This document shows positions 13,010 through 23,893 of a stretch of DNA of 64,000 bases, piece after piece. Origin of the DNA: Pseudoalteromonas lipolytica (lineage in GTDB: Bacteria; Pseudomonadota; Gammaproteobacteria; Enterobacterales; Alteromonadaceae); NCBI RefSeq assembly GCF_900116435.1, contig NZ_FPAZ01000016.1, forward strand, positions 1-64,000. The letters are read 5' to 3'. The first letter of the stretch is position 1. Each line of letters opens with the position of its first letter. The translations under genes were made by a program, and so were the position numbers. A model generated the notes under the pieces. It saw only the letters and a program-made list of their open reading frames with translations. It was not told the origin of the DNA and did no database searches.

Positions 13010-15502
13010 ATGCGCCTAAATGGTGTTCAAAGACTGTTAGAAACTGGGCTAATTATCAGCACCTTTGCTGCAGTATTTATTTTATGTGCATTAATCAGTT
13101 TTGATCCTGCCGACCCATCATGGTCGCAAACCGGTGAATTTGTTAATGTAAAGAATATTACCGGCACAGCAGGTGCGTGGATAGCAGATATCTTATTGCT
13201 TACATTTGGCTGGCTTGCCTATTTGGTGCCGGCGGCTATTCAGTTATTTGGTTACTTATTATTTAAGCAGCCCCATCGCATATTCCAACTTGATTACACC
13301 ACGCTGGCTTTAAGAATCATTGGTTTTGCTTTATTTATTACCTCTGCAACCGCGATTAGCAGCATCAATTTTGACGATATTTATAATTTTTCATCGGGCG
13401 GGGTAGTAGGGGACGTTATTGCCTCGGCGATGATGCCGACCTTTAATTTCACAGGTACATCTATTTTATTACTGTGTTTCTTTTTCGCAGGCTTAACGCT
13501 TTTAACGGGTGTGTCATGGGTGCAATTTGTTGACTTCTTAGGTGATTGGGTAATGCGTGCCTTTTATTTTACACGCAAGCACTTGTCGGCCTGGCTTCAA
13601 CGCGAAAAAGACGCAAATAAAGCTGTTCTTTCATCAGAACCCGATGCGAACTTTGTCGAGCCTGATAGTGAGCCTTCAATTGGTTTTACCGAGCCCGATG
13701 TAAACCAACCTGCTCAAGAAAAAGCGGCTGCAAAACCAGCTAAAAAAACAGAGTCTGAATTTAATGGTTTTGATGAACTTGACGATATTTTAGATCAAGA
13801 AATCGGTTTTAGTGCGCTTGATGATGAATCGTTTGACACAGTGTCAGCTCTCAATGCGCTTGATCAAAGCCCCGTTGTTGAACCTGAAAAGCCAACGACA
13901 ACGGTTGTCTCTCCTGCACGCCCAATGCCAAAGGCAAAGCCTGCGTATCAGCCACCTCCTACTGCAAAAGAAAAATTTGAGGCCTTATTAGAAGAGCAAC
14001 CGCCAGCAACCCCGTTACCGTCGCTGGAGCTGTTAGACCGCCCAGATAAAGCGAAGAACCCATTATCGCAAGAAGAGCTTGATGGCATTTCACGTTTAGT
14101 TGAAACCAAATTGCTTGATTTTAATATTCAAGCCACGGTTGTCGGCGTATACCCAGGCCCTGTTGTTACGCGTTTTGAACTCGATTTAGCACCGGGTATT
14201 AAAGTGGCGAAAATCACCGGTCTTGCAAAAGATTTAGCGCGCTCGCTGTCTGCTGTCAGTGTGCGTGTTGTTGAGGTTATTCCGGGTAAAACCTATGTAG
14301 GTATTGAGTTGCCGAATAAACACCGCGAAATCGTGCGTTTAAGCGAAGTAATCAATGCCCCTAAGTTTGAGTCAAACCCATCACCATTAACCATGGTATT
14401 AGGAAAAGATATTGCCGGTGAGCCTGTGTGTGCTGACTTGGGTAAAATGCCTCATTTACTTGTCGCTGGTACAACCGGTTCAGGTAAGTCAGTGGGCGTT
14501 AATGTAATGATATTAAGCTTACTGTACAAATCAGGGCCTGATGATGTACGTATGATTATGATAGACCCTAAAATGCTTGAACTTTCTGTGTACGAAGGTA
14601 TTCCGCATTTATTGTGTGAAGTGGTCACAGACATGAAAGAAGCGGCTAATGCACTGCGTTGGTGTGTGGGGGAAATGGAGCGTCGTTATAAGCTTATGTC
14701 GGCACTGGGTGTGCGTAACTTAAAAGGTTACAACCAAAAAGTATTGGATGCGAAAGAGGCCGGTCAACCGATCCTTGATCCACTTTTTAAAGACACTGAC
14801 GGCATGGCTGATGGCCCTGAAGAGCTGGGTAAACTGCCTAGTATTGTCGTGGTGATTGATGAATTTGCTGACATGATGATGATTGTCGGTAAAAAAGTAG
14901 AAGAGCTAATTGCACGTATTGCACAAAAAGCCCGTGCAGCAGGTATTCACTTAGTGCTTGCAACACAGCGCCCGTCGGTTGATGTTATAACGGGTTTAAT
15001 TAAAGCGAATATTCCAACGCGTATGGCGTTCCAAGTATCAAGTAAGATTGACTCGCGCACCATTTTAGACCAACAAGGTGCTGAAAACTTACTGGGTATG
15101 GGTGATATGCTTTACTTACCGCCTGGCACCAGCGTGCCTGTGCGTGTTCACGGTGCATTTGTTGATGATCATGAAGTTCATGCCGTGGTCGACGATTGGA
15201 AGAAACGGGGCAAGCCAAATTACATTGATGAAATTTTAAATGGTGATGCCACAGAAGAAATTTTACTACCAGGAGAAACCAGTGAAGACGGTGATGAAGA
15301 GTCAGATCCGCTTTACGATGAAGCAGTATCATTTGTGATAGAAACCGGCAAAGTGTCGGTATCGAGTGTACAACGTAAGCTTCGCGTTGGTTATAACCGC
15401 GCAGCACGTTTAGTGGAACAAATGGAAACGTCAGGCATTGTCAGTGCGCCAGGTCATAATGGTGCCCGAGAAGTATTAGTGCCCAATGGTGGAGCAAATT
15501 AA
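13010..15502 (+). CDS. ftsK: DNA translocase FtsK
   Basis: Septum-anchored pump that clears chromosome ends and activates XerCD at dif. The 830 residues show about four N-terminal membrane helices (residues 1-170), an acidic and Pro-rich linker (about 195-345), a RecA-like motor with Walker [13 protein letters not shown] near 486-497 and Walker [13 protein letters not shown], and a C-terminal winged-helix gamma domain ([18 protein letters not shown] to the end) that reads KOPS. The linker is far shorter than in E. coli (1329 residues), as in most other bacteria. It overlaps lolA by one base and heads a tight operon. Confidence 0.97.
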   Translation: MRLNGVQRLLETGLIISTFAAVFILCALISFDPADPSWSQTGEFVNVKNITGTAGAWIADILLLTFGWLAYLVPAAIQLFGYLLFKQPHRIFQLDYTTLALRIIGFALFITSATAISSINFDDIYNFSSGGVVGDVIASAMMPTFNFTGTSILLLCFFFAGLTLLTGVSWVQFVDFLGDWVMRAFYFTRKHLSAWLQREKDANKAVLSSEPDANFVEPDSEPSIGFTEPDVNQPAQEKAAAKPAKKTESEFNGFDELDDILDQEIGFSALDDESFDTVSALNALDQSPVVEPEKPTTTVVSPARPMPKAKPAYQPPPTAKEKFEALLEEQPPATPLPSLELLDRPDKAKNPLSQEELDGISRLVETKLLDFNIQATVVGVYPGPVVTRFELDLAPGIKVAKITGLAKDLARSLSAVSVRVVEVIPGKTYVGIELPNKHREIVRLSEVINAPKFESNPSPLTMVLGKDIAGEPVCADLGKMPHLLVAGTTGSGKSVGVNVMILSLLYKSGPDDVRMIMIDPKMLELSVYEGIPHLLCEVVTDMKEAANALRWCVGEMERRYKLMSALGVRNLKGYNQKVLDAKEAGQPILDPLFKDTDGMADGPEELGKLPSIVVVIDEFADMMMIVGKKVEELIARIAQKARAAGIHLVLATQRPSVDVITGLIKANIPTRMAFQVSSKIDSRTILDQQGAENLLGMGDMLYLPPGTSVPVRVHGAFVDDHEVHAVVDDWKKRGKPNYIDEILNGDATEEILLPGETSEDGDEESDPLYDEAVSFVIETGKVSVSSVQRKLRVGYNRAARLVEQMETSGIVSAPGHNGAREVLVPNGGAN

Positions 15503-16128
15503 TGAAAAAAATTACAGTGTTAACCCTAATAGTAGGGTGTTTATTAAGCGGTCAGAGTCGTGCTGACGACAGCCAAGCATTGCAACAGCAACTTGGCACA
15601 ATTAACAGTTTTAAAGCGCAATTTATACAAAAAGTAACCGATGCACAGGGCGAAGCCATTATGCAAGGTGAGGGCAATATTGCGCTCCAGCAACCTATGA
15701 TGATTCGCTGGCAACAGCAAAGTCCAGATGAAACGTTATTTGTTTCTAACGGTGAAAAAACCTATTATTTTGATAGCTTCGCTGAGCAAGTTACCATAAT
15801 GAATACCCATAGTCTGATAGATTCAACCCCGTTTGTGCTACTTACATCAAAAGACCCTGAGCAGTGGGCTAAATACCAAGTATTGGCCACCGATACAGGC
15901 TTTAGTGTTACACCAAATAAAGGCATAGAAAGCCAAGTTGAGCAACTTGATATTGCATTCAGTGATGATAAACAGGCTTTATCTTCATTGACCGTGATGG
16001 ATACCTCGGGTCAGCAATCGTTATTTACCTTTAAAGATGCTCAGGTTAATCAACCATTGGCTGCGACGACCTTTGAATTTATCATTCCTGAAGGTGTTGA
16101 AGTTGATGATCAAAGCCAAGGTGAATAG
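15502..16128 (+). CDS. lolA: Outer-membrane lipoprotein carrier protein LolA
   Basis: Periplasmic chaperone that ferries lipoproteins from LolCDE to LolB. Length 208. A signal peptide covers about residues 1-21, with cleavage likely after SRA. The mature part has the family pattern FKAQFIQKVTDAQG, GEGNIALQQPMMIRWQ and TLFVSNGEKTYYFD. The ATG overlaps the ftsK stop by one base (TAATG), so translation is probably coupled. The order ftsK-lolA-rarA is that of E. coli. Confidence 0.95.
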   Translation: MKKITVLTLIVGCLLSGQSRADDSQALQQQLGTINSFKAQFIQKVTDAQGEAIMQGEGNIALQQPMMIRWQQQSPDETLFVSNGEKTYYFDSFAEQVTIMNTHSLIDSTPFVLLTSKDPEQWAKYQVLATDTGFSVTPNKGIESQVEQLDIAFSDDKQALSSLTVMDTSGQQSLFTFKDAQVNQPLAATTFEFIIPEGVEVDDQSQGE

Positions 16129-16131
16129 GGC

Positions 16132-17461
16132 TTGAGTAATCTAGGATTTAATTTTGGTCCTGATGTGCGCCCACTTGCGGCGCGCATGCGACCTGAAACA
16201 TTGAATGACTACATTGGTCAGCAACATCTTTTAAGCCCTGATAAACCGCTATACCAAGCAATTTTAGCTGGGCGCTGCCACAGCCTGATTTTGTGGGGCC
16301 CGCCGGGGGTTGGCAAAACCACTCTTGCGCAAATTATTGCTAATCATGCAGATGCAAGTCTTATTCAAATGTCTGCTGTCACCGCTGGCGTAAAAGACAT
16401 CCGTGAAGCGGTCAATGAAGCCAAAGCTAACCTTGCTGGGCGAGGTCAGCGTACGCTATTATTTGTCGACGAAGTACACCGTTTTAATAAATCACAACAA
16501 GATGCCTTCTTGCCTCACATAGAAGACGGCACGTTTATTTTTGTTGGCGCCACCACAGAAAATCCTTCGTTTGCACTCAATAACGCCATACTTTCACGTG
16601 CGCGTGTTTATGTACTTAAAGCGTTAGAGCAAACCGATTTACACAATGTGATTGAGCGCGCATTACGTGATGATGTAGAGCTAAGTGAAAAAAACATCGT
16701 CATTGCCGATAACGCAAAGCAGGCACTTTGCCAAGCCAGCGACGGTGATGCCCGTAAAGTACTCAATTTACTTGAACAAGCCGTTGATTTAACCACTGAA
16801 AAACAAGGTAATTACCTAATTGATCAGCATGTTTTAAGTCAAGTGCTGCCAACGCATTTAGCGAAATATGACAAAGGGGGCGATGAGTTTTACGATCTAA
16901 TCTCTGCGTTTCATAAGTCTGTACGAGGCAGCTCACCCGATGGTGCTTTATATTGGTATTGCCGTATTTTAGCGGGGGGGGGCGACCCGCTATATGTTGC
17001 AAGACGTTTATTAGCCATCGCGACAGAAGATATCGGCAATGCAGACCCTCGCGCTATGGAAGTTGCACTCAATGCATGGGATATTTATCAGCGAGTGGGG
17101 CCAAGTGAAGGTGAACGTGCCATAGCGCAAGCCACGCTCTATTTAGCCAGTGCGCCTAAGAGCAATGCTGTGTATATGGCTTTTAATCAGGCCAAGCACG
17201 ATGCGCAAAATGAACCTAGTTACCCTGTACCAGAGCACCTGCGTAATGCACCTACCAGCCTAATGAAAGATTTGGGCTATGGTGCTGAGTATCGTTATGC
17301 GCATAACGAAGAAGGCGCATTTGCCGCAGGCGAAAAATATTTTCCTGAAGCTATTAGCGATAGGCAGTATTACTTTCCTACGGATCGCGGGCTTGAGCAA
17401 AAAATAAAACAAAAGCTGGATTATTTAACGCAGCGAAATGAGCAAAGCGATATTAAACGTT

Positions 17462-17469
<8 letters not shown>
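16132..17469 (+). CDS. rarA: Replication-associated recombination AAA ATPase RarA (MgsA)
   Basis: Clamp-loader-like AAA+ ATPase acting at stalled forks with RecA and SSB. The 445 residues (E. coli 447) carry [17 protein letters not shown], Walker [10 protein letters not shown] near 56-64, Walker [17 protein letters not shown] near 110, and the C-terminal tetramerisation region ([15 protein letters not shown], [12 protein letters not shown]). The start is TTG at 16132, three bases after the lolA stop; it matches the MSNL start of E. coli RarA, and no ATG fits better. crcB overlaps its end. Confidence 0.95.
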
Positions 17470-19161
<1,692 letters not shown>

Positions 19162-19182
19162 GTTTTATTAGCCTAATAAGTT

Positions 19183-19217
19183 AAAAATGCCGCATAGGGA
19201 AACCATGCGGCATTTTT
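19183..19217 (+). terminator. Terminator of serS (hairpin copy 1)
   Basis: Perfect 13-pair stem (19183-19195/19205-19217) with A5 and T5 flanks and loop AGGGAAACC. The 23-base core at 19189-19211 recurs exactly at 20944-20966 after the sulfatase gene. Confidence 0.85.
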
Positions 19218-19363
19218 GTTTGTTTTTCAACTAATTAATTTGCGGAAGTGTAAACATTTAGTAGACTAAAAAGGTACCTTTAGTACTCAATACCAATCTA
19301 CATTAATACTTAATCATTTAGTTAAGTGGATTGTGATACTCCAAAACACGAAGGATTGCTGTT

Positions 19364-20908
19364 ATGAAAAGATTTCTCGCCGTCGCATCTGCTGCTTTGT
19401 ATTTAGTAAGCTCAGTGGCGTTCGCTAAAGATAAACCCAATATTCTTATAATATTCCCTGATGATGTAGGGTGGCAGAATATAAGTGCCTATGGTTTGGG
19501 TACAATGGGCTATAAAACCCCAAATATTGATAAACTCGCCCATGAAGGCACGATGTTCACTGATCATTATGCTCAACCGTCATGTACTGCTGGTCGCGCG
19601 GCCCTTATTACCGGACAGTACCCAATCCGTAGTGGCATGACAACTGTTGGCAGACCCGGCGCAGAGCTTGGTTTAAAAGCGGGCTCCTATACTCTTGCTG
19701 AAGTTCTTAAAGAGCAAGGTTACGCTACGGGTCAATTCGGTAAAAACCATTTAGGTGATCGCAACGAGCACTTACCAACCGTTCATGGTTTTGATGAATT
19801 CTTTGGAAACTTATATCACTTAAATACCCAAGAAGAGTTTGAGCAAGTTGATTACCCTAAAGATCCTGAATTCTTCAAAAAATACGGTACACGCGGGGTT
19901 TTACACACTTATGCAACTAATGTAGATGACAAAACAGTTGACCCACGATTTGGTAAAGTTGGTAAGCAAAAAATTAAAGACACAGGCCAGCTTTCTCGCG
20001 AGCGAATGAAAACGGTTGATAAAGAATTCATGGATGCAAGTTTAGACTTTATCAAGCGAGCACAAAAAGAGAATAAGCCGTTCTTTGTGTGGTTTAATCC
20101 AAGCCGTATGCACATGTATACCCGTTTAAGTGATGAAAGTCGTTATTTAGCTGCCAAGCACACTACAGAGCACGATTTGTATGGTAGTGGCTTAATTGAG
20201 CATGATCAACAAGTGGGTGAATTGATGGCTGCACTTCAAGACATGGGTGTGCTAGATAATACGATCGTTGTTTACTCGACAGATAATGGTCCAGAACACA
20301 GTGCGCGTCTTCATGGTGGTACAACGCCATTCCGTGGAGAAAAAATGACAACCTACGAAGGCGGTGTACGTGTACCAATGATTGTTCGTTGGCCAGGTAA
20401 AGTACCCGCAGATAGAATTTTAAACGGTATTCAAACACACATGGATATTTACACCACTTTGGCAGCTGCTGCGGGTGAGCCTAATGTAGCCAAAAAAGCA
20501 CTTAAAGAGCATAAACAGCCACTTGATGGTGTAAATAACTTAGATTACTGGTTAGGAAAAACAGATGACAGTGCACGTGACCACTTTTTCTATTATTACG
20601 AATCAAGCATTAAAGCGATTCGCTATAAACAATGGAAGCTGCATTTTGAAACAAGCGAAAACTACTATGCACAGTATGAAAAACAAAAGTTCCCCATTTT
20701 CTACAACCTTCGCATGGATCCGTTTGAAAGCTTTGATGGTTTGACTGACCGCTCTGATATAGTTCAGGCTAAACAATGGCTTAACGAACCTGTACAACAC
20801 TTATTAGGTGAGCATATTAAGTCGCTTACTGAATACCCACCGCTTCAAAAAGCAGCAAGCTTTGACTTTAGCCAGCTTATGGAGCAGTTAATGTCAGGTA
20901 AGCAATAA
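19364..20908 (+). CDS. Secreted sulfatase (arylsulfatase-type, S1 family)
   Basis: Type I sulfatase expected to cleave sulfate esters, perhaps of algal glycans; the substrate is unknown. Length 514 with a signal peptide (residues 1-21, likely cut after AFA). Metal-site PDDVGW follows at about 31-36. The formylglycine motif is SCTAGR with Cys74, i.e. C-x-A-x-R rather than the usual C-x-P-x-R. GKNHLG (about 126) and STDNGPEH (about 305) supply other active-site residues. AAGGA precedes the ATG. It stands alone between two hairpins with identical cores. No maturation enzyme is coded nearby, so activation depends on another locus. Confidence 0.88.
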   Translation: MKRFLAVASAALYLVSSVAFAKDKPNILIIFPDDVGWQNISAYGLGTMGYKTPNIDKLAHEGTMFTDHYAQPSCTAGRAALITGQYPIRSGMTTVGRPGAELGLKAGSYTLAEVLKEQGYATGQFGKNHLGDRNEHLPTVHGFDEFFGNLYHLNTQEEFEQVDYPKDPEFFKKYGTRGVLHTYATNVDDKTVDPRFGKVGKQKIKDTGQLSRERMKTVDKEFMDASLDFIKRAQKENKPFFVWFNPSRMHMYTRLSDESRYLAAKHTTEHDLYGSGLIEHDQQVGELMAALQDMGVLDNTIVVYSTDNGPEHSARLHGGTTPFRGEKMTTYEGGVRVPMIVRWPGKVPADRILNGIQTHMDIYTTLAAAAGEPNVAKKALKEHKQPLDGVNNLDYWLGKTDDSARDHFFYYYESSIKAIRYKQWKLHFETSENYYAQYEKQKFPIFYNLRMDPFESFDGLTDRSDIVQAKQWLNEPVQHLLGEHIKSLTEYPPLQKAASFDFSQLMEQLMSGKQ

Positions 20909-20941
20909 GACAAAGCGCATAGACTTGAGCGCATAAAATTT

Positions 20942-20970
20942 AAGCCGCATAGGGAAACCATGCGGCTTTT
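20942..20970 (+). terminator. Terminator of the sulfatase gene (hairpin copy 2)
   Basis: Stem AAGCCGCAT/ATGCGGCTT (20942-20950/20960-20968) with loop AGGGAAACC, then T4. Stem core and loop repeat the serS terminator exactly over 23 bases. Confidence 0.75.
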
Positions 20971-21047
20971 GATTAAGTAATATTGCGCTGGTATGGACGA
21001 CTAATCTGTTATAAATGGTTTTTATTTTACCATTTCGCACTATCACT

Positions 21048-22247
21048 CTAGAAAATCAAACTGAATAATTTATAAATACTTAAACTAAAAATGAGTAACA
21101 AGACAGGGAAAACAACAACATTAACAAAAACAGAGTTAGTGTATTCTCCCATAATTGATTTTTGATTCACCAACCAAACAAGGTAGCAAGTCACAATCGG
21201 CAGGAGTAAGCCATTGGCTGCTTGCGCAAAGATGATCACCGCAACAGGGTCAAGTCCGAGAGACGCCACAACCGCCCCAAACGCTAAGATAATAATTGCC
21301 ACACCTTTAAAGCGTGTATTACTCATTTTTGTTGACCAACCCAACATACCACACACGGCATATGCACCCGCTAAAGGGGCCGTTATTGCACTGGTGAGGC
21401 CTGCCGCACATAAGCCAATAGCAAAAAAGTAGTGGGCCATTCCACCTAACAAAGGCTCTAGTTGTACGGCCATATTGGCTGCAGAAATTTTACCCGCGTC
21501 GGTGCCATAAAACGCCACGGAAGCTGTTGATAAAATTGCTAAGGTAATAATACCGCCTAGGGTTATTGAGATACTGGTATCTACATTAGTTTCTTTAATT
21601 ACCTTTTCAATATCTTTATTTTTGTCATGTTTTTGGGCAAGAACGCCTGAATGTAAAAACAGATTATAAGGAACAATGGTGGTGCCGATTAAGGCTAATA
21701 CCGTGGTAATGGAGTTATCAGGTAAACTTGGTATAAAGCCCTTTAAAACGAGAGTTAAGGGCGGCGCAGCCATTATTAATGTCGAAATAAAGACCAAGCT
21801 CATCAGCACAACTAAAACGATCAATGCACCTTCAATTACTTTATGCTTTCCTGTATACAACAGCACGACACTTAAAATTGCAATCAAAGGTGTCCAAATC
21901 AAAGGATTAAACGAGGGCAATATTTCTTGTAAACCCAGGCTTGCTCCAGAGAGGTTGCCTGCTTCATAGGCTGCACTGCCAATCCCTATTGCGCTGATCA
22001 CCAAAAACGCGGCTAATAACTTAAACACAGGCGTTTTGATGGTTGTTCTCAGTGCAGTTGCTAAGTCTTGTCCCGTTGTAACACCGAGTCTAGCAGCCAT
22101 AGATTGCAGCAAAATAGTGGCGATAACCGAAAATAAGAGTGTCCAAATTAAAGCAAAACCAAAGTTTGCCCCTGCAACGCTTGCGGTGGTAATGGTGCCT
22201 GGGCCTATAAAGGCAGCAGTGACAAGAAGTCCGGGTCCTAAACGCAT
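21048..22247 (-). CDS. Nramp-like transporter with non-canonical metal site
   Basis: Integral membrane protein of 399 residues with about 11 helices and the overall NRAMP/SLC11 layout. The canonical helix 1 motif DPGN is GPGT here (residues 15-18), and helix 6 MPH is replaced by VPYN near residue 195 (TTIVPYNLFLHS). In true Nramp proteins Asp and Asn of helix 1 and Met of helix 6 bind Mn or Fe, so the substrate here cannot be assumed; it may be another cation or not a metal. AAAGG lies 6 bases before the ATG. It is alone and followed upstream by a gene-poor spacer. Confidence 0.8.
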   Translation of the reverse strand: MRLGPGLLVTAAFIGPGTITTASVAGANFGFALIWTLLFSVIATILLQSMAARLGVTTGQDLATALRTTIKTPVFKLLAAFLVISAIGIGSAAYEAGNLSGASLGLQEILPSFNPLIWTPLIAILSVVLLYTGKHKVIEGALIVLVVLMSLVFISTLIMAAPPLTLVLKGFIPSLPDNSITTVLALIGTTIVPYNLFLHSGVLAQKHDKNKDIEKVIKETNVDTSISITLGGIITLAILSTASVAFYGTDAGKISAANMAVQLEPLLGGMAHYFFAIGLCAAGLTSAITAPLAGAYAVCGMLGWSTKMSNTRFKGVAIIILAFGAVVASLGLDPVAVIIFAQAANGLLLPIVTCYLVWLVNQKSIMGEYTNSVFVNVVVFPVLLLIFSLSIYKLFSLIF

Positions 22248-23360
22248 GTAAAACCTTTTTATTATTAGAATAGTGAATTTTAGCTAATCAACTCATCGCT
22301 AGGCAGCAAAGCCACCGTGTGAGAAGTGCTGTCTGTAAATGCTCACGATATAATGTGTGGTTCTGAGGGTAAAGTAAAAACGGTGAGATTTGAGGGGGCA
22401 AAACGAAAACTACTTCAAAAGTGCAAGTAAATTGATAGTTAGCATACTTAATTATGATTATTTGAATGAATTTATTTACTCTTTTTTAGTGTTTTAACGT
22501 TCTTTAATTAAATCAATATAGTAAAAATGAGCACAATAAAAAATATTCTTGTTTATTTGCGACGCTGTTTGCGGTATTGCGTCATACACATTTATTTAGC
22601 GCAGTGAGATAAATGGCAGTGAACGTTGAGTGAGTTAACTTTATCAAAGCGTGTTCAGCGCATTCCATGGTCATGTTAATTACGCACAGTCATTTGGTTT
22701 TGCAACTAAAGAACAGAACTTTAATGTCACCAACAACACATTGTAAACTGGGTTCAATCTCTAAAGACGGCAAAGCAACAGTGATTGCCCGAGTTGCAGC
22801 ACAAGCAAAGCTTACGGTGTACTACTAATATCGGACTTTTCAATTCAGTGACTACTGACAAGCGTACAATAGTATACAGCGCATCGCTTGGTGACTTAGG
22901 CAGCAAGTAGCCAGCCTGTTGGTCATTCATTACTGCAGCAAAGCGCGCTCGGCCCGCGCTGGTACACGCAGGAGCTGGGGCATTTTATCGACAACAAATG
23001 ATATGTCTGATTTTACTTTATTTAGCTCTTCGAGAAAGCAAAATACTCTTTAAACAGTCTTGATAAGAAATGTTCGCGCCTTGAATAAATGAAACAGCGG
23101 GTTATCAGTGTTTTTATGGCAATACTAGGGTACTTTATATTTTAGGGCACTTAATAAGGTAGGGCACTTAATGAAGTGGTCGCGGGAAATAAGCGTATAT
23201 TGCATGTGGCACACACATTGTAAAATTTATACACAGTCCGTACTAATTATGCAGCTTTAAGATTTAAAAAAATTAATCTCATTAAAAATCAGTGGGTTAT
23301 TTTGGTTGGCTTTTTGCAAGCTTAAAAGAATTCGTCTTATTTTAACAAAAGGAATTAACA
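22248..23360. other. Gene-poor spacer of 1.1 kb with possible decayed coding pieces
   Basis: No frame longer than about 55 codons fits a gene. Two pieces read somewhat like protein: 22667-22828 plus strand (53 codons, ending ATVIARVAAQAKLTVYY) and the frame around 22936-22998 (ending RWYTQELGHFIDNK then stop). They are in different frames and match no family I know. The rest is AT-rich. This may be the remains of a lost gene, or simply a long regulatory region for the flanking genes. Confidence 0.4.
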
Positions 23361-23777
23361 ATGCCTGAATTAACCTTGTCTGCTTATTTTGCTGTCTATG
23401 TTTACTTAATCATGCTTATTGTTCAATGGGGTGTGGCTGCGGTTGTTAAGGCAAAACAACCCGGTGCTGTACCTGGTAAGTTTAGCGCATCTTTGGGTCA
23501 TGAAAGCTTTGTATTTCGTGCGCATCGCACGTTTATGAATAGTTTAGAAAATAGCCCGTTGTTTTTAGGTGCGGTATTTTTAGGTTTTTTTCTAAATGTG
23601 AATAGTAATGTATTCGCTCTGTGTATCTGGGTGTATGTGATAGCAAGGATTATTCACATGCTGCTGTATTACGCTATTGCAATAGAAAAGAACCCAAGCC
23701 CGCGCAGCTATTTCTTTTTGATTGCAGCGATTGCCAATATAGCCCTCGTGGTATTAATAGGGTTACGTTTAGTGTAG
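23361..23777 (+). CDS. MAPEG family membrane protein
   Basis: A 138-residue protein with four predicted membrane helices (about 6-28, 62-80, 82-104 and 113-136). The stretch FRAHRTFMNSLENSPLFL is the MAPEG signature region (R-x-x-x-N-x-x-E-N/Q type), where eukaryotic relatives bind glutathione. Bacterial members are mostly of unknown function; glutathione transferase or peroxidase activity is possible. AGGA lies 7 bases upstream of the ATG. It is alone and converges on the ABC exporter gene. Confidence 0.88.
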   Translation: MPELTLSAYFAVYVYLIMLIVQWGVAAVVKAKQPGAVPGKFSASLGHESFVFRAHRTFMNSLENSPLFLGAVFLGFFLNVNSNVFALCIWVYVIARIIHMLLYYAIAIEKNPSPRSYFFLIAAIANIALVVLIGLRLV

Positions 23778-23828
23778 TGGTCATCATTTTTTAAGCCTAA
23801 CGTGCTTTGTTTTTAAACCACATTAGCG

Positions 23829-23865
23829 AAAAAAAAGAGGCATTGAATGAATTATCAATGCCTCT
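23829..23865 (-). terminator. Terminator of the ABC exporter gene
   Basis: Perfect 11-pair stem AGAGGCATTGA/TCAATGCCTCT (23836-23846/23855-23865); on the minus strand it leads into eight U. On the plus strand there is no U-run, though the stem may still protect the MAPEG transcript. Confidence 0.8.
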
Positions 23866-23893
23866 GCGATTAAACGTTTAAATACGCGATTTA

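Noticed and set aside
15000..15407. 135-codon minus-strand open frame inside ftsK
   Set aside because: Lies wholly opposite the conserved motor and gamma domains of ftsK, has no ribosome site and no family resemblance; a shadow frame.
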